Below the pieces are notes generated by a model. The model searched no databases and had not been told where the DNA came from. It worked only from the letters and a program-made list of their open reading frames with translations. The translations under genes and the position numbers were made by a program. Below are positions 63,475-64,000 of a stretch of DNA of 64,000 bases, piece after piece (position 1 is the stretch's first letter; each line of letters begins with the position of its first letter). Source of the stretch: DATEPR01 sp963780635 (GTDB lineage: Bacteria > Actinomycetota > Actinomycetes > Mycobacteriales > Pseudonocardiaceae); NCBI GenBank assembly GCA_963780635.1, contig CAWACW010000012.1:124001-188000 (forward strand). Direction: 5' to 3'.

Positions 63475-64000
63475 ATGGACAAGATCACCGGTCAGCTGGT
63501 GGATTTCGCACTGTCGTTCTCCCTGGAAGATGTCTCGGCGTCGGGGCGGGCGGCCGGGCGCAGGCACCTGGTGGACGCCATCGCATGCGCGGTGGCGGGC
63601 CACGGCACCGAATCGGCGCAGGCGGCGATCCGGTTCGCCTCCGGCGTGCGCGGCGACCAGGTCGCACGGATCTTCGGTACCGACGTGCAGGCCTCGACCG
63701 GGTTCGCCGCGATGGCGAACGCCGTGATGGTCCGGGGTCTGGACTGGAACGACGGGATGCTCGCCCGGGGTGGCGGCCACCCCTCGGACATGACGTCGGG
63801 TGTCATCGCGGTCGGCGAGTCCGTCGGTGCGAGTGGCCGGGACGTGCTCGCCGGCGCGATCTTCGCCTACGAGGTGCTCGGCGCGCTGGGCACCGTCGCG
63901 AACGCGCATCCGCGCGGCTGGGACCAGGGTCTGTTCATGGGTCCGGCGGTCGCGCTCGCGGCGGGGCGGATGTACGGGCTGTCCGCCACACAACTGGCCA
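63475..64000 (+). CDS. MmgE/PrpD-family protein, second copy (3' part outside window)
   Basis: The first 175 residues show the same N-terminal pattern as the protein at 50349: MDKITGQLVDFALSF, RHLVDAIACAVAGHGTESAQAA, LDWNDGMLARGGGHPSDM, AHPRGWDQGLFM. The two are clear paralogues over this part. AGGA precedes the ATG; it lies 46 bp after the lipoprotein gene and is probably co-transcribed with it. The C-terminal half is not visible. Confidence 0.9.
   Translation, partial: MDKITGQLVDFALSFSLEDVSASGRAAGRRHLVDAIACAVAGHGTESAQAAIRFASGVRGDQVARIFGTDVQASTGFAAMANAVMVRGLDWNDGMLARGGGHPSDMTSGVIAVGESVGASGRDVLAGAIFAYEVLGALGTVANAHPRGWDQGLFMGPAVALAAGRMYGLSATQLA

Overview
The window is high-GC DNA with short intergenic gaps, many 4-bp ATGA/GTGA gene overlaps and GTG/TTG starts. 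It carries XRE regulators with DUF5753-type C-termini, F420-type enzymes (a luciferase-like monooxygenase and a Ddn-like nitroreductase) and a two-domain geosmin synthase. Together these point to a soil-dwelling filamentous actinomycete. A Pseudonocardiaceae-type genome is plausible, but this is inference. No rRNA, tRNA, CRISPR array, IS element or phage module was seen.

Layout. 0-4.8 kb: small regulators (two XRE/DUF5753 proteins, TetR, a micro-protein/XRE pair, a frameshifted MerR) and a TetR-controlled SDR/VOC pair. 4.8-15.1 kb: a catabolic island. GntR, LysR and a UbiX-like flavin prenyltransferase face an operon of amidohydrolase, alpha/beta hydrolase, a three-subunit molybdenum hydroxylase, CoxG and an NCS2 permease, so uptake and oxidation of a (hetero)aromatic compound is likely. 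15-21 kb: a phosphotransferase, an XRE-MurA fusion, a double Lrp/AsnC regulator, and a DHA2 drug exporter with a small partner. 21-25.9 kb: an LLM oxidoreductase, a GalB-type hydratase plus RraA-type aldolase (lower gallate/protocatechuate 4,5-cleavage steps), a MarR, and decayed fragments of a GNAT, a pirin and an unknown protein. 25.8-31.5 kb: geosmin synthase, an EamA exporter, LysR, TetR and an SDR.

31.5-43 kb: a second molybdenum hydroxylase (L-S-M), a SnoaL-like protein and a cold-shock protein, then a DNA-repair block (MGMT, sigma factor, second MGMT, 2OG-Fe(II) oxygenase, quinone oxidoreductase, DinB polymerase), a 4x16-bp tandem repeat, and an ArsR-SRPBCC-lipocalin-like operon.

43-64 kb: a large acyl/organic-acid catabolic region. 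It holds an acyl-CoA ligase, a phytoene-desaturase-like FAD enzyme, a ketopentenoate hydratase, two TPP enzymes, a FadR-type GntR, two related MmgE/PrpD proteins, a MaoC, a fused CoA transferase, an EthD-like protein, a Ddn-like protein, a 2-hydroxyacid dehydrogenase, an aldehyde dehydrogenase, a fumarate-reductase-like flavoprotein, a cupin, a CoxG-alpha/beta-hydrolase fusion and a solute-binding lipoprotein. A recurring element, TTGYATRY-N6-CATAY, lies just upstream of at least four of its transcription units and suggests one regulon under the local GntR. This is the best candidate in the window for an undescribed system; its substrate cannot be read from the sequence.

Quality note. Four otherwise conserved genes (MerR, first CoxL, NCS2 permease, benzoylformate-decarboxylase-like TPP enzyme) are broken by eight single-base frameshifts in total, all of the extra-base type. 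This looks more like assembly or sequencing insertions than decay, although four of them fall in one gene.
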